The notes below the pieces were generated by a model, which did not search any database, had not been told where the DNA came from, and was given only the letters and a program-made list of their open reading frames with translations. A stretch of 64,000 nucleotides of DNA from Salinarimonas soli. Its GTDB lineage: Bacteria; Pseudomonadota; Alphaproteobacteria; Rhizobiales; Beijerinckiaceae. Both the position numbers and the translations under genes were made by a program. The stretch covers positions 1 through 64,000 of the forward strand of contig NZ_VUOA01000017.1 in the NCBI RefSeq assembly GCF_008386575.1, in the 5' to 3' direction. This document shows, in pieces, positions 37,921 through 47,374 of the stretch (the first letter of the stretch is position 1; every line of letters begins with the position of its first letter).

Positions 37921-38483
37921 GACGCCGCCGGGACCGTTCCCTCTCCCCCGACGAGCTGCGCCTGTGGACCCAGGTGGCCCGGGCCGTGAAGCCGCTCAAA
38001 GGCCGCGCGCTGCCCGAGGAGCCGGCCGCTCCGCCCCCTGCCCCGCCGCCCGCTCCCGCCTCCTCGCCTCTCCCTCGCGCCAAGGCGCCCGCCGCGCCGC
38101 CCGCCCCCACCCTGCCTCCTCTCGTGCCCCTGGAGCGCAAGACGCGCCTCGCGCTGGGGCGCGGCACCCGGCGGGTGGAGGGCGTGATTGATCTGCACGG
38201 CATGCGCCAGAGCGAGGCTCACGGGGCGCTCCTCGGCTTCCTGCACCAGTCCCAGGCCCGCGGGCGCGTCCTCGTCCTCGTGGTCACCGGCAAGGGCGCG
38301 GAAGGTCTGGCGGGCCCCTTCGAGGAGCGCGGGGTGCTGCGGCGCATGGTGCCCCACTGGCTGCGCCTGCCCGACCTGCGCACCCTCGTGCTCGGCTTCG
38401 AGGAGGCCGCCCCCCATCACGGCGGCTCGGGCGCGCTCTATGTGCGCCTGCGCCGCCGCCGCGGCCCGGGAGAGGCCCCGTGA
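37917..38483 (+). CDS. Smr-domain (DNA mismatch repair MutS2 C-terminal-type) protein
   Basis: A 188-residue protein: a disordered Pro/Ala region (about 45-90) then the Smr domain (about residues 85-185) with VIDLHGMRQSEAHGALLGFLHQS, VLVVTGKGAEGLAGPF and PHHGGSGALYVRLRR. Smr domains nick or bind DNA/RNA. In Hyphomicrobiales this stand-alone form follows mltA. Overlaps the gene on each side by 4 bases. Confidence 0.9.
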   Translation: MRRRRDRSLSPDELRLWTQVARAVKPLKGRALPEEPAAPPPAPPPAPASSPLPRAKAPAAPPAPTLPPLVPLERKTRLALGRGTRRVEGVIDLHGMRQSEAHGALLGFLHQSQARGRVLVLVVTGKGAEGLAGPFEERGVLRRMVPHWLRLPDLRTLVLGFEEAAPHHGGSGALYVRLRRRRGPGEAP

Positions 38484-38860
38484 CGCCCTTCGGCCGCCGG
38501 GTCCGGGAGCTTCGCCGCGATCGCGGGCTCCAGCTCAAGCACATGGCGGCGAGCCTCGGCGTATCGAGCGCCTATCTCTCGGCCCTGGAGCGGGGCGAGC
38601 GCGGGCGCCCGACCTGGGCCTTCATCCAGCGCGTGATCCACTATTTCGGGGTGATCTGGGACGAGGCGGACGAGCTCCAGCGCCTCGGCGAGCTCTCCGA
38701 GCCGCGTCCGCGCATCGACACGCGGGGCCTGGGCGCCACGGCGACGCTCACCGCCAACCGCCTGTCCCGGGAAGCCCGCGCCCTCTCGGAGGAGGACTGG
38801 CAGGCCCTGAGCGCCCTCCTCGACGCCGCCCGCGCCCGGGCCGGCGCCCGGACCGGCTGA
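38480..38860 (+). CDS. XRE-family helix-turn-helix DNA-binding protein
   Basis: A 126-residue protein with an N-terminal XRE HTH (about residues 1-60: FGRRVRELRRDRGLQLKHMAASLGVSSAYLSALERGERGRPTWAFIQRVIHYF) and a short helical C-terminus (LSREARALSEEDWQALSALLDAARA). Small regulators of this kind follow the Smr gene in many alphaproteobacterial genomes. Target unknown. Convergent with the L,D-transpeptidase gene only 5 bases away. Confidence 0.88.
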   Translation: MTPFGRRVRELRRDRGLQLKHMAASLGVSSAYLSALERGERGRPTWAFIQRVIHYFGVIWDEADELQRLGELSEPRPRIDTRGLGATATLTANRLSREARALSEEDWQALSALLDAARARAGARTG

Positions 38861-38865
38861 GCCCG

Positions 38866-39462
38866 TCACCAGCGCCCGCGGCGGGACACGGGATAGGCGT
38901 CATAGGTCTCCTCGAGGATCATGTCGCCGTAGAGCGGCTCCTCGTCCCACCTCGCGGCACGCCGGGGCGCGGACGCGCGGGAGACGCCGCCCCGCGCTAC
39001 GACCCGGCTCCCCGCGCCGCCATCCGCCAGCGCGGCGTCGCCCGTGATCGTGATGCGCGTATCGCCCATGCCGCGGGCCCCGACGAGCCGGAACAGGGCG
39101 GCGGCCTGCCCGCGCGAGAGGCGGATGCAGCCGTGGGAGGCGGTGCGGCCGAGGCGCCGGACCTCGCCCGTGCCGTGGATCGCATAGCCGCCGCGAAAGA
39201 AGATCGAGTGCGGCATGGGGGCGAGATCGTAGGTGCGCGACAGGTGCATGCGCTCCAGGCGATAGGGCCGGTAGCTGCCCGTCGGCGTGCGGTAGCCCGG
39301 GCGGCCGCTCGACACGCTCCAGACGTGCCGCACCCGGCCGTCCTCCGACACTGTCATGCGCTGGGCCGACAGATCGACCCGGATGTCGACGCCGGCCTGG
39401 GCCCCCGTGGACGCGGCCGCCAAGGCGATGACGAGGCTCATCGATGCAAGGATTCGACGCAT
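38866..39462 (-). CDS. Exported L,D-transpeptidase (YkuD)
   Basis: A 198-residue periplasmic enzyme. The signal peptide MRRILASMSLVIALAAASTGAQA is clear. The YkuD domain starts with DIRVDLSAQRMTVSEDGRVRHVWSVSSGRPGYRTPTGSY and holds the catalytic HGTGEVRRLGRTASHGCIRLSRGQAA, with the SHGCIRL motif. Makes 3-3 cross-links or links lipoprotein to peptidoglycan. The C-terminal tail is low-complexity and basic (PRRAARWDEEPLYGD). Start at 39462 gives the signal peptide; longer starts do not. Divergent from hslV. Confidence 0.9.
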   Translation of the reverse strand: MRRILASMSLVIALAAASTGAQAGVDIRVDLSAQRMTVSEDGRVRHVWSVSSGRPGYRTPTGSYRPYRLERMHLSRTYDLAPMPHSIFFRGGYAIHGTGEVRRLGRTASHGCIRLSRGQAAALFRLVGARGMGDTRITITGDAALADGGAGSRVVARGGVSRASAPRRAARWDEEPLYGDMILEETYDAYPVSRRGRW

Positions 39463-39641
39463 GCCGACCTCCGGTTCCAGGACCGCCGCAGGTAGGGCGG
39501 GCTCCGCGAGCTTGGCGGCGAAGCGCGACGTTAATGAATGGAATGCGAACGCGTTCCACCCCCCGGCCGGGGCGGGGCGGCGACCCGTTGGCGGGGGCGG
39601 CCTGTGCACCTATCTAGGGGTCTCCTCCCGAAGGATCCCCC

Positions 39642-40196
39642 ATGACCGACGACGCCCCTCCTCGCATGCACGCCACCACCATCCTCATGGTGCGCAAGGG
39701 CGGCCGCGTCGTGATCGGCGGCGACGGCCAGGTGAGCCTCGGCCAGACCATCGTGAAGGGCAATGCGCGCAAGGTCCGGCGGCTTGCCAAAGGCGCCGTG
39801 CTCGGCGGCTTCGCGGGCGCCACCGCCGACGCGTTCACCCTGTTCGAGCGCCTGGAGGCGAAGCTGGAGCAATATCCGGGGCAGCTCACGCGCGCCTGCG
39901 TCGAGCTCACCAAGGATTGGCGCACCGACCGCTATCTTCGCCGCCTCGAGGCCATGATGCTCGTCGCCGACCGGGACGTGAGCCTGTTGCTGTCCGGCGC
40001 GGGCGACGTGCTGGAGCCCGAGGGCGGGGTCATGGCGATCGGGTCGGGGGGCAATTACGCGCTCTCGGCCGCTCGCGCGCTCGCCGAGAACACCGACCTC
40101 GACGCCGAGACCATCGTGCGCAAGGGCCTCGCCATCGCGGCGGAAATCTGCGTCTACACCAACGGCAACATCGTGGTGGAAGCCCTCGACGCCTGA
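39642..40196 (+). CDS. hslV: HslV peptidase subunit of the HslUV protease
   Basis: A 184-residue proteasome-like peptidase. After a short propeptide ([11 protein letters not shown]), the catalytic Thr is T12 in [10 protein letters not shown], followed by [36 protein letters not shown] and [26 protein letters not shown]. HslV forms the proteolytic core for the HslU ATPase. Ends just before a ParB-box-like site that separates it from hslU. Confidence 0.95.
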   Translation: MTDDAPPRMHATTILMVRKGGRVVIGGDGQVSLGQTIVKGNARKVRRLAKGAVLGGFAGATADAFTLFERLEAKLEQYPGQLTRACVELTKDWRTDRYLRRLEAMMLVADRDVSLLLSGAGDVLEPEGGVMAIGSGGNYALSAARALAENTDLDAETIVRKGLAIAAEICVYTNGNIVVEALDA

Positions 40197-40199
40197 GCG

Positions 40200-40215
40200 T
40201 GTTTCACGTGAAAGC
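40200..40215. promoter_or_regulatory. parS-like site between hslV and hslU
   Basis: TGTTTCACGTGAAAGC matches the parS consensus at 14 of 16 positions; the TGTTTCACGTGAAA half is perfect. It sits immediately after the hslV stop, about 19 kb from the proposed origin on the side opposite parAB. This is a moderate-quality site. Confidence 0.62.
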
Positions 40216-40302
40216 AGGCACGATCATCCCCTCCCCTCACGGGATCGTCTCCGCCCCGGATCGGGGAGACCCCCGCGCGCTCCCCGGAGCTTCAGGTAAT
40301 CC

Positions 40303-41616
40303 ATGACCACCTTCTCCCCCCGCGAGATCGTCTCCGAGCTCGACCGCTTCATCGTCGGGCAGCACGACGCCAAGCGCGCGGTCGCGATCGCGCTGCGCAA
40401 CCGCTGGCGCCGCCAGCAGCTGGAGGGCCCCTTGCGCGAGGAGGTGGCCCCGAAGAACATCCTGATGATCGGCCCCACGGGCTGCGGCAAGACCGAGATC
40501 GCCCGACGCCTGGCGCGGCTCGCGGGCGCGCCCTTCCTGAAGATCGAGGCGACGAAGTTCACGGAGGTGGGCTATGTCGGCCGCGACGTGGAGCAGATCG
40601 TGCGCGATCTCGTCGAGGTCGGCATCGGGCTGGTTCGCGAGGAGCGCCGCCGCCATGTCCAGGCCAAGGCGCATCTGGCCGCCGAGGAACGCGTCCTCGA
40701 CGCGCTGGTCGGCGCCACCGCCCAGCCCGCGACCCGCGAGTCCTTTCGCCGCAAGCTGCGCGCCAACGAGCTCGACGACAAGGAGATCGAGATCGAGACC
40801 ACGGGCCCCTCGCCCGCCGGCATGCCCATGTTCGACCTGCCCGGCATGCCCGGCGCGTCGGTGGGCGCGATCTCGCTCGGCGACATGCTCGGCAAGGCGC
40901 TCGGCGGCGGCCGCCCGAAGGCCCGCCGCACCACGGTGAAGGAGGCCTACGCCCCCCTCGTGGCGGAGGAATCCGACAAGCTCATCGATGGCGACGCCAT
41001 CGTGGGCGACGCCATCCGCCAGGTGGAGAACAACGGCATCGTCTTCCTCGACGAGATCGACAAGATCTGCGCCCGCGAGGGCCGCTCGGGCGCCGACGTG
41101 TCGCGCGAGGGCGTGCAGCGCGACCTCCTGCCCCTCATCGAGGGCACGACCGTTGCGACGAAGCACGGGCCGGTGAAGACCGACCACATCCTGTTCATCG
41201 CCTCGGGCGCCTTCCACGTCTCGAAGCCCTCCGACCTCCTGCCCGAGCTCCAGGGCCGCCTGCCGATCCGCGTGGAGCTCAACCCGCTCACCGTGGACGA
41301 TTTCCGGCGCATCCTCACGGAGACGGAGGCGAGCCTCGTGAAGCAGACGATCGCGCTTCTCGCCACCGAGGACGTGACGGTCTCGTTCACGGACGACGCC
41401 ATCGACGCCCTGGCCCAGGTGGCCGTCGAGGTGAACGGGTCGGTGGAGAATATCGGGGCGCGGCGTCTCCAGACGGTGATGGAGCGCGTCCTCGACGACA
41501 TCTCGTTCACGGCGCCCGACCGCTCCGGCGAGACCATGTCCATCGACGCGGCCTATGTGCGCCGCCAGATCGGCGACCTCGCCAAGAACGCCGACCTGAG
41601 CCGGTTCATCCTCTAA
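40303..41616 (+). CDS. hslU: HslU ATPase subunit of the HslUV protease
   Basis: A 437-residue AAA+ unfoldase. [36 protein letters not shown] at the start, Walker [40 protein letters not shown] (pore loop region), Walker [29 protein letters not shown] and a C-terminal DLSRFIL that docks into HslV. Length is standard. It follows hslV after a 106-base gap; its stop overlaps the stop of the convergent epimerase gene by a few bases. Confidence 0.97.
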   Translation: MTTFSPREIVSELDRFIVGQHDAKRAVAIALRNRWRRQQLEGPLREEVAPKNILMIGPTGCGKTEIARRLARLAGAPFLKIEATKFTEVGYVGRDVEQIVRDLVEVGIGLVREERRRHVQAKAHLAAEERVLDALVGATAQPATRESFRRKLRANELDDKEIEIETTGPSPAGMPMFDLPGMPGASVGAISLGDMLGKALGGGRPKARRTTVKEAYAPLVAEESDKLIDGDAIVGDAIRQVENNGIVFLDEIDKICAREGRSGADVSREGVQRDLLPLIEGTTVATKHGPVKTDHILFIASGAFHVSKPSDLLPELQGRLPIRVELNPLTVDDFRRILTETEASLVKQTIALLATEDVTVSFTDDAIDALAQVAVEVNGSVENIGARRLQTVMERVLDDISFTAPDRSGETMSIDAAYVRRQIGDLAKNADLSRFIL

Positions 41617-42539
41617 GGGAACGCCTCCCGGGCCAGGGCCGCGAGCCCGTCCCGGGTCGAGACCCGCGGCGTCCAGCCCAGCGCCCGCAGCGCCGCGGGG
41701 TCGGCGACGAGGGAGCCCGCGAGGCGCTCATGGGCCTCGCTCCGTCCCGCGAGCCGCATGGCCGCGCCGAGGAGGCTTGCCGGCACCGGCAGGAGCCCCG
41801 GCCGGCGCCCGAGCCCCGCCCGCAGCGCCGCCACGATCTCGGGCAGGGTGAGGGGATCGGGATCGGCCACGAGGAACGGCCCCGCGAGCCGGCCCTCGTG
41901 GCGCAGCACCACGTCGACGGCCTCGCCGAGATTGTCGAGGGCGAGGAGCGAGCGCCGCGCCGCAAGCCGGGCGAAGGGGAGGGGATAGGGCGTGCCGGCC
42001 AGGCGCACGAGCGCCCCCATATTGCCCCGCACTCCCTCGCCGTAGACGAGCACGGGCCGCAAGGCGGCCCAGTCGAGGCCGGTCTCGGCGAGCCCCCGCT
42101 CGGCCGCGAGCTTCGAGCGGCCATAGGCGTCCGTCGGCCGCGGCTCGTCGGCCTCGGTGAGGACGCCCGGCGCCGTCGGGCCGCTCTGGGCGCGGATCGA
42201 CGAGAGGAAGACGAACCGGCGGATGCCGGCCCGCTCGGCGGCCCGCGCCATGGCCTGCGTCGCCTCGGTGTTGGCGGAGCGGTAATCGTCCTCAGGGATC
42301 CCCGACATGGCGTGGGCGAGGCCTGCGGAATGGATGACGGCGTCCACCTCTCGCAGAGCCTCGGCCATGTGCCGGGGCGCCGCGAGATCGCCCACCACCG
42401 CGCTCTGGGTCTCGGGCGGCAGGTCGGCCGGGCGGCGCAGCAGGGCGCGCACCCGATAGCCGCGCCGGGTGAGGTCGCGAACCAGGAAGCGGCCCACGAA
42501 GCCCGTGGCTCCGGTGAGCGCGATCAGCGGGCGGGCCAT
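41613..42539 (-). CDS. NAD-dependent epimerase/dehydratase (extended SDR)
   Basis: A 308-residue extended [24 protein letters not shown] (NAD-binding GxxGxxG), [38 protein letters not shown], and the Tyr-x-x-x-Lys of [14 protein letters not shown]. Such enzymes epimerise or dehydrate nucleotide sugars. The exact substrate is unknown. Start at 42539, overlapping the upstream glycan transferase gene by 16 bases, so a two-gene polysaccharide/O-antigen-type unit is likely. Confidence 0.85.
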   Translation of the reverse strand: MARPLIALTGATGFVGRFLVRDLTRRGYRVRALLRRPADLPPETQSAVVGDLAAPRHMAEALREVDAVIHSAGLAHAMSGIPEDDYRSANTEATQAMARAAERAGIRRFVFLSSIRAQSGPTAPGVLTEADEPRPTDAYGRSKLAAERGLAETGLDWAALRPVLVYGEGVRGNMGALVRLAGTPYPLPFARLAARRSLLALDNLGEAVDVVLRHEGRLAGPFLVADPDPLTLPEIVAALRAGLGRRPGLLPVPASLLGAAMRLAGRSEAHERLAGSLVADPAALRALGWTPRVSTRDGLAALAREAFP

Positions 42540-43552
42540 GGATCCGTCTCCCGGGAGGGGTGCGAGAAACGCCGCAGGACGAGCCCCACGAGGGCCGCGC
42601 CAAGCGCCAGGGCCGGTGCTTGCACCCCGGGCCAGCCCAGGGTGACGGCCGCGAGGCCCGCGAGCGCGAGGTTGAGCCCGAACACGTGCCCCACCACCGC
42701 CCGAACCGAGAACCCGTTCGCGGTGGCGCGCTGGTAGAAATGGCTGCGATGGGCCTCCCAGATCCGCTCGCCGCGCAGGAGCCTGCGCGCCAGCGTGATC
42801 GTGGCGTCGGCCAGATAGTAGAGCGGCAGCAGCAGCGCCGCCGCGAGCGCCCCCGCGGCGGCGAGCTCGTAGAGCATCCAGGCGACGAGAAGGCCGATCG
42901 GGAGCGAGCCCACGTCCCCGAGGAAGAGCCGCGCCACGGGCTTGTTGAAGGGGGCGAAGCCGAGGAGCGCGCCGCCGAGCGCCGCCGCCACGAGAGCCGC
43001 GCCCGGCCGGTCGAGGGCGAGCGCCAGCGCGAGGACCGCCGCGCAGACGGGCACCATCTCGGCGACCGTGATCCAGTCGAGCCCGTCCATGAAGTTCACG
43101 AGGTTCACGAACCAGACGCCCGCGAGCACCGAGAGCGCCCGCTCGAGCCACAGCGGCACCATGTCGGGCAGGATCCGCGACGAGCCGCCCACCACGAAGA
43201 CCACGAGCGCCACGCAGGCGACCTGCAGCAGGAGGCGGGGCAGGGCGGGGAGGGGCCGGATGTCGTCGACGGCGCCCACGAGCCCCAACGCCGTCGCCGC
43301 GGCCGCGAGCCAGGCGAACGAGGCCTGGAAGCCCGGCGCGATGCCTGTGAGCGCGAGCGCCCCCGCGCCCGCGCCCAGCGCCGCCGCGATCACGGCGATG
43401 CCGCCGCCCTGCGGGGTCGGCGTCACATGGCTGGAGCGGGCGTTCGGGCGGGCAAGGGCGTAACGCGCGAGGAGCGGGCGAAGCGCCACCACGAGACCCG
43501 CGCAGGCGAGCGCGGCCGCAAGGGCCGCGGCGGCTGGGACGAGGGGGGACAT
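42524..43552 (-). CDS. WecA/MraY-like undecaprenyl-phosphate glycosyl-1-phosphate transferase
   Basis: A 342-residue polytopic protein (about ten hydrophobic helices) of glycosyltransferase family 4. Family residues: TPQGGGIAVIAAALGAG, GAVDDIRPLPALPRLLLQ (catalytic Asp-Asp), VNFMDGLDWITVAEM (NxxDGxD), GFAPFNKPVARLFLGDVGSLPIGLLVA (GDxGS) and RLLRGERIWEAHRSHFYQRA (HRxHxYQR). It starts lipid-linked glycan synthesis in the cytoplasmic membrane (O-antigen, teichoic-like or enterobacterial-type). It is not MraY: no mur/dcw neighbours and the MraY-specific sequence is missing. Linked to the epimerase downstream. Confidence 0.88.
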   Translation of the reverse strand: MSPLVPAAAALAAALACAGLVVALRPLLARYALARPNARSSHVTPTPQGGGIAVIAAALGAGAGALALTGIAPGFQASFAWLAAAATALGLVGAVDDIRPLPALPRLLLQVACVALVVFVVGGSSRILPDMVPLWLERALSVLAGVWFVNLVNFMDGLDWITVAEMVPVCAAVLALALALDRPGAALVAAALGGALLGFAPFNKPVARLFLGDVGSLPIGLLVAWMLYELAAAGALAAALLLPLYYLADATITLARRLLRGERIWEAHRSHFYQRATANGFSVRAVVGHVFGLNLALAGLAAVTLGWPGVQAPALALGAALVGLVLRRFSHPSRETDPWPAR

Positions 43553-43712
43553 CGGCTCCGGGGTCGCGATGATCGGGGGGGCAGATTAGCGCCTCGCGCG
43601 GGCGCCGCAACCTCGCAGGCCCGCGCTCGGAGCGGATATGCCGCGTGCGTCGGGAGGACCCTGCGCACGCTGGTCACCCTGAGGAGGTAGGGGGCGCCGC
43701 TACGCCCCGCTG

Positions 43713-44570
43713 TCAAGCGACGGGCGCGAAGACCAGCGAGGCTCCCTCACGGGCGACGAACGCCGTGGGCATCTCGGCCTGCACCGCCGCCTCGACGGAG
43801 CGCAAGACGCTGTCGTCGTCGGCCGGATGGGTGTGGAAGATCGCCATCGCGCCGACATGACCGGCTCGGCAGAGCGCCAGCCCCGCCTGCCAGGTGGAAT
43901 GGCCCCAGCCCCGGCACGCCGGATATTGCTCCTGCGAGAACATGGCGTCGTAGATCATCAGGTCCGCGCCGCTCACGAAGCGGATCAGGTCCGGCGAGGG
44001 CCAGGGCTCGAGGTGCTCCACGTCGCTCACGTAGCACACCGAGCGGCCGCCATGATCGAAGCGGTACCCAGTCGAGCCCGAGGGGTGGTCGAGCATGCAG
44101 GTGGCGACCGCCGTCCCGTCCGGCAGGTGCAGGGTCTCGCCCGCTCGGAAGCCGTGATAGCTCACGGCGGGGTCGATCTGGTCGAGGCGGAGCGGGAAGA
44201 GGGGCGGCGAGAACAGCCGGTCGAGGGGCTCCTTGGGGCTCGCGCCCCCGAGATTGCCCGCATGGATGCGCACGGTGCGCCCGAGATGGAGCGGGCGGAA
44301 GAAGGGCAGGCCCACCACATGGTCGAGGTGGAGATGGCTGAGGAGGATGTCGACCTCCTCCGGCGCCCCGTCCCCGAGGGACGCTCCCAGGGCGCCGATC
44401 CCCGAGCCCGCGTCGACGACGAACAGCCGGTCGCCGCACCGGATCTCGACGCAGGCCGTATGGCCGCCGAATTCCTGGTACGCGCGTCCGGACGCGTTGG
44501 TCGAGCCGCGAACCCCCCAGAAGCGTACGAGGAGTCCGTCCGGCTGCGCTGGTACACGAGACAACATCAT
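43713..44570 (-). CDS. Metallo-beta-lactamase-fold hydrolase
   Basis: A 285-residue MBL protein: FWGVRGSTNASGRAYQEFGGHTACVEI at the N-terminus, the zinc motif SHLHLDHVVGLPFF, then CMLDHPSGSTGYRFDHGGRSVCYVSDVEH and IFHTHPADDDSVL at the C-terminus, giving further metal ligands. The RGSTNASG...GGHTACVE pattern is that of the ribonuclease Z-like / lactamase_B_2 group with unassigned substrate. 49 bases separate its start from the 3' end of the ABC gene, on the same strand. Confidence 0.8.
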   Translation of the reverse strand: MMLSRVPAQPDGLLVRFWGVRGSTNASGRAYQEFGGHTACVEIRCGDRLFVVDAGSGIGALGASLGDGAPEEVDILLSHLHLDHVVGLPFFRPLHLGRTVRIHAGNLGGASPKEPLDRLFSPPLFPLRLDQIDPAVSYHGFRAGETLHLPDGTAVATCMLDHPSGSTGYRFDHGGRSVCYVSDVEHLEPWPSPDLIRFVSGADLMIYDAMFSQEQYPACRGWGHSTWQAGLALCRAGHVGAMAIFHTHPADDDSVLRSVEAAVQAEMPTAFVAREGASLVFAPVA

Positions 44571-44619
44571 CCCAACATGGCCCTCCGAAGGCCCCGGTGA
44601 AAGTGCGCCCTCGCACGCC

Positions 44620-47151
44620 TCACGCGGCCGCCGCCTCCCGCCGCCGCACCTCGACCGCCGCCACGGTGCCCCGCTCGAAGCGCACCACGGCGTCGAAGGG
44701 CGGCTCGTCCATGCGGCCCGCGAGGTTCGCCGCCACCACGATCAGCCCCCGGCCGACCATCGCCCGGCGCAGGCGCGCCACGAGGTCCGCCGCGCCCGTT
44801 TGCGACAGCCCGTCGAGGGCCCGCTCCACCACGAGCACGTCGGGCCGGCGCACGAGGCAACGGGCGAGGTCGATGGCGGCGATCTCGGTGGGCAGGAGCC
44901 CGTCCCCGCGCAGGTCCACCCGGGTGTCGAGGCCGATGCGCACCACGTCGCCGTCGAGCCCCCGGTCGACGAGCACCCGGCGCACCACCCGCATCACGTC
45001 GCGCTCGGCGCCGGCCCGGTCCTGGGCCAGGCGCCCGAAGAGCAGGTTGTCCTGCAGGCTCGCGGCGGCGCAGATCCGGTCGGGGTGGTAGAACTCGATC
45101 GCGGGCTGGAGGCTGGTGGGCAGGAGCTCGGCGAACGCGGCGCGGGCCTTGAGGAGGCGGCCCATGAGGCTCTCGTCAAGGAAGCCCAGGCGGTGGCGGC
45201 TCTCGTTGTAGCGCAACGCGAGCCCGATGAGGTTCTCCCGATCCCGGGTCTGGTCCGCGCCGCGCTGGCGCACGCCCTGGCGGGCCACGACGTCCTCGAA
45301 ATAGGCGCGCTCGCCGGCCGGGAAGAAGCCGAAGCGCTCGAAGAGCGGATGGCCGTCGGGGAGGTCGGCGAAGATCTCCACCATGGCCCGGGCGATGGAC
45401 AGGCCCATGTCGGAGAGGGGCTTGGTGAGGTCCTCCGTCTCCATGATGGCCCGCACGAAGGGGTGCGAGGCGAGGTTGGCGTCGCGGAACGTATCCCCGA
45501 GCGGCACCCCGAACAGGATGTTCTCCGCGATGGTGGCGTGGGTGTTGTAGGCCTTCGGGTCGAAGGGATCGACGAGATCCTCGCAGCCCTCGGCGGCGAG
45601 CGCCGCGCGCACCTTGCGCCGGGCGTCCACGATCGCGGCGGCGAGCTTCGGCTCCCGGGCGGGATCGACGGTGCCCGCGAGCCCCCGGGCATAGACGAAG
45701 CGGTCGAGCCCGACGGCCGTGACCGCCTCCACGAGGCGGGTGTCGAGGTCGGGCACCTCGGAGGCGCCGTAGACGAGGTTCTGGCGAAGGCTGCCCGCGA
45801 TGAGCACCGTCTCCCCGCCCGCATAGGCGATCCGCCCGGCCCGCGCCGCCGGATCGCTTCCGGCGAGGTTCGCGCCCCCGAAGGTGAGCGTGCCCGAGGA
45901 GGGATCGAGGGCGCCGCCGACGAGCGCCGCGAGCACCCGGTTGCCGGAGCCCGCCTCGCCCACGAGCGCCACGTGCGAGGGCAGGCCCAGCATGAGGTCG
46001 ACCCCCGAGAGGCGCGTGCCGCTCGCGGGATCGTAGGCCATGAGGTCGCGGGCCTGGAGCGCGCCCGAGGCGGGAATCGCGGCGCCGGCGAGGTCGCGCC
46101 CGCGCGATTGCAGCGCGCCGAGGCGACGGGCGATCTCGTCGAAGAGGGGGGCCGCCTCGTCGAGGGAGCGGCGCCATTGCAGGATGGCGGCGACCGCCCT
46201 GAAGGCGAAGGCCGTTCCGGCCATGCAGGCCACGACCGTGCCCGTGCTCGGTCCGCCGGGCTCCAGGGAAAGCCACGCCCCCGCGGCGAGGACGATGGCG
46301 GGGGCGAGGGTCACGACGAGGACGGCGCCCGCTCCCGCGGCGTGGAGCCGCCGCTCGGCGAGCCGCACGGCTCCGTGGCGCCCGTCGAGCTCGCCCACGA
46401 GCCGCTCGCGCTCGAACGCCGCGGTGCCGTGCGACCGGATCGCGGGCAGGCGGCGGGTGAGATCGAGGAGCGCGCGCCGGGTGGCCGCCCCCTCGGTGAG
46501 CCTCGCCTCCGCCGACCGGCGGATGGCGGCGAGGCGCCCGGGCCAGGCGAGCGCCACGCACGTCAGCGCCACGGCCATGGCGGCGGCAAGGCGCCAGTCG
46601 CTCGCGAGCCCGAAGCCGAGCACCAGGGCCAGACCCGCACCGCCGAGCACCGGCACGAGCACCGCGCCACCCAGGAACCCGCTCTCGCGCGCCAGCCCCT
46701 CCCCCGCGAGCGCCGCGACGTCGCGGGCCTCGTCCCGCGCGGCCGGGCGGGACACGAGCACAGCGTCGATCATGGTGCGGCGCAGGGACGCGATGGCGCG
46801 CGTCCCGATGCCGGCCCGCAGCCGTCCAACCCCGATCGCCAGGAGCGCCAGGAGGATCCCGGTGCCGGCCAGGGCGAGGGGACCCAGGAGGACGACATCC
46901 CGCCGTGGGACGGAAAAGCCCGGCCAGAGCACCCGGCCCGGCCAGTCGAGCCGCTCGACCGCCGGCAGGGCGATGCGTCCCAGCACCACCGCTCCGGCGC
47001 CGCCGGGACGGGCGAGGGTCTCGTCGACGACGAGGCGGACGAGATCGAGGGCGAGCCAGAGCAGGGGGAGAGCCAGGAGGCCGAGAAGGATCGCGGCGGC
47101 ATGATGCCAGGCGGCCTTGCGACGCACGAAACGGAGGGGATCGCGCTCCAT
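44620..47151 (-). CDS. ABC exporter-like protein with degenerate ATPase motifs
   Basis: An 843-residue polypeptide. A membrane domain (helices about 18-42, 83-107, 160-181, 185-203, 273-292) is followed by a stretch resembling an ABC ATPase. The P-loop equivalent GEAGSGNR (398-405) lacks the essential lysine. The Walker B equivalent DVLVVERALDGLS (about 771-783) has E/R instead of D/E, and the LSGGQ equivalent reads GDGLLPTE (about 749-756). Three SLRQNLVYG-like motifs (about 454, 541, 699) hint at repeated partial NBD copies, and about 230 residues are inserted between the Q-loop and signature regions. ATP hydrolysis is doubtful. Transport substrate unknown; likely with the MBL gene in one unit. 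Confidence 0.75.
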   Translation of the reverse strand: MERDPLRFVRRKAAWHHAAAILLGLLALPLLWLALDLVRLVVDETLARPGGAGAVVLGRIALPAVERLDWPGRVLWPGFSVPRRDVVLLGPLALAGTGILLALLAIGVGRLRAGIGTRAIASLRRTMIDAVLVSRPAARDEARDVAALAGEGLARESGFLGGAVLVPVLGGAGLALVLGFGLASDWRLAAAMAVALTCVALAWPGRLAAIRRSAEARLTEGAATRRALLDLTRRLPAIRSHGTAAFERERLVGELDGRHGAVRLAERRLHAAGAGAVLVVTLAPAIVLAAGAWLSLEPGGPSTGTVVACMAGTAFAFRAVAAILQWRRSLDEAAPLFDEIARRLGALQSRGRDLAGAAIPASGALQARDLMAYDPASGTRLSGVDLMLGLPSHVALVGEAGSGNRVLAALVGGALDPSSGTLTFGGANLAGSDPAARAGRIAYAGGETVLIAGSLRQNLVYGASEVPDLDTRLVEAVTAVGLDRFVYARGLAGTVDPAREPKLAAAIVDARRKVRAALAAEGCEDLVDPFDPKAYNTHATIAENILFGVPLGDTFRDANLASHPFVRAIMETEDLTKPLSDMGLSIARAMVEIFADLPDGHPLFERFGFFPAGERAYFEDVVARQGVRQRGADQTRDRENLIGLALRYNESRHRLGFLDESLMGRLLKARAAFAELLPTSLQPAIEFYHPDRICAAASLQDNLLFGRLAQDRAGAERDVMRVVRRVLVDRGLDGDVVRIGLDTRVDLRGDGLLPTEIAAIDLARCLVRRPDVLVVERALDGLSQTGAADLVARLRRAMVGRGLIVVAANLAGRMDEPPFDAVVRFERGTVAAVEVRRREAAAA

Positions 47152-47307
47152 AGGGGTTCCGGAACGGTTGACGACGGCGGGACCTTAGACCATTTCGCGC
47201 CCGATTGGACCCGTGACGGCCGGGAAATCGGCAATCCTTGGGCTTCCTGCCAAGGTTCTTTCGCCCCCGCCGCAACTACTTAGCCTGTTGCCGCGTTTGT
47301 CACGGGA

Positions 47308-47338
47308 GACCGGCGGTTCACGTGCGGAGCCGCCGGTC
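47308..47338. other. Hairpin in leader of TPR gene
   Basis: GACCGGCGG / CCGCCGGTC form a perfect 9-base-pair stem with a 13-base loop, 36 bases before the likely start of the TPR gene. It may be a leader hairpin or part of a shared promoter region between the divergent ABC and TPR genes. Confidence 0.5.
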
Positions 47339-47374
47339 CCGCGTTTTCGGTGTCGCGTGAAAGAGGGTCCTGCC

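Noticed and set aside
44233-47283. 1016-codon plus-strand frame opposite the ABC-like gene
   Set aside because: Low-complexity Arg/Gly/Glu-rich product with no domain, and it runs antisense through two genes with recognisable folds.
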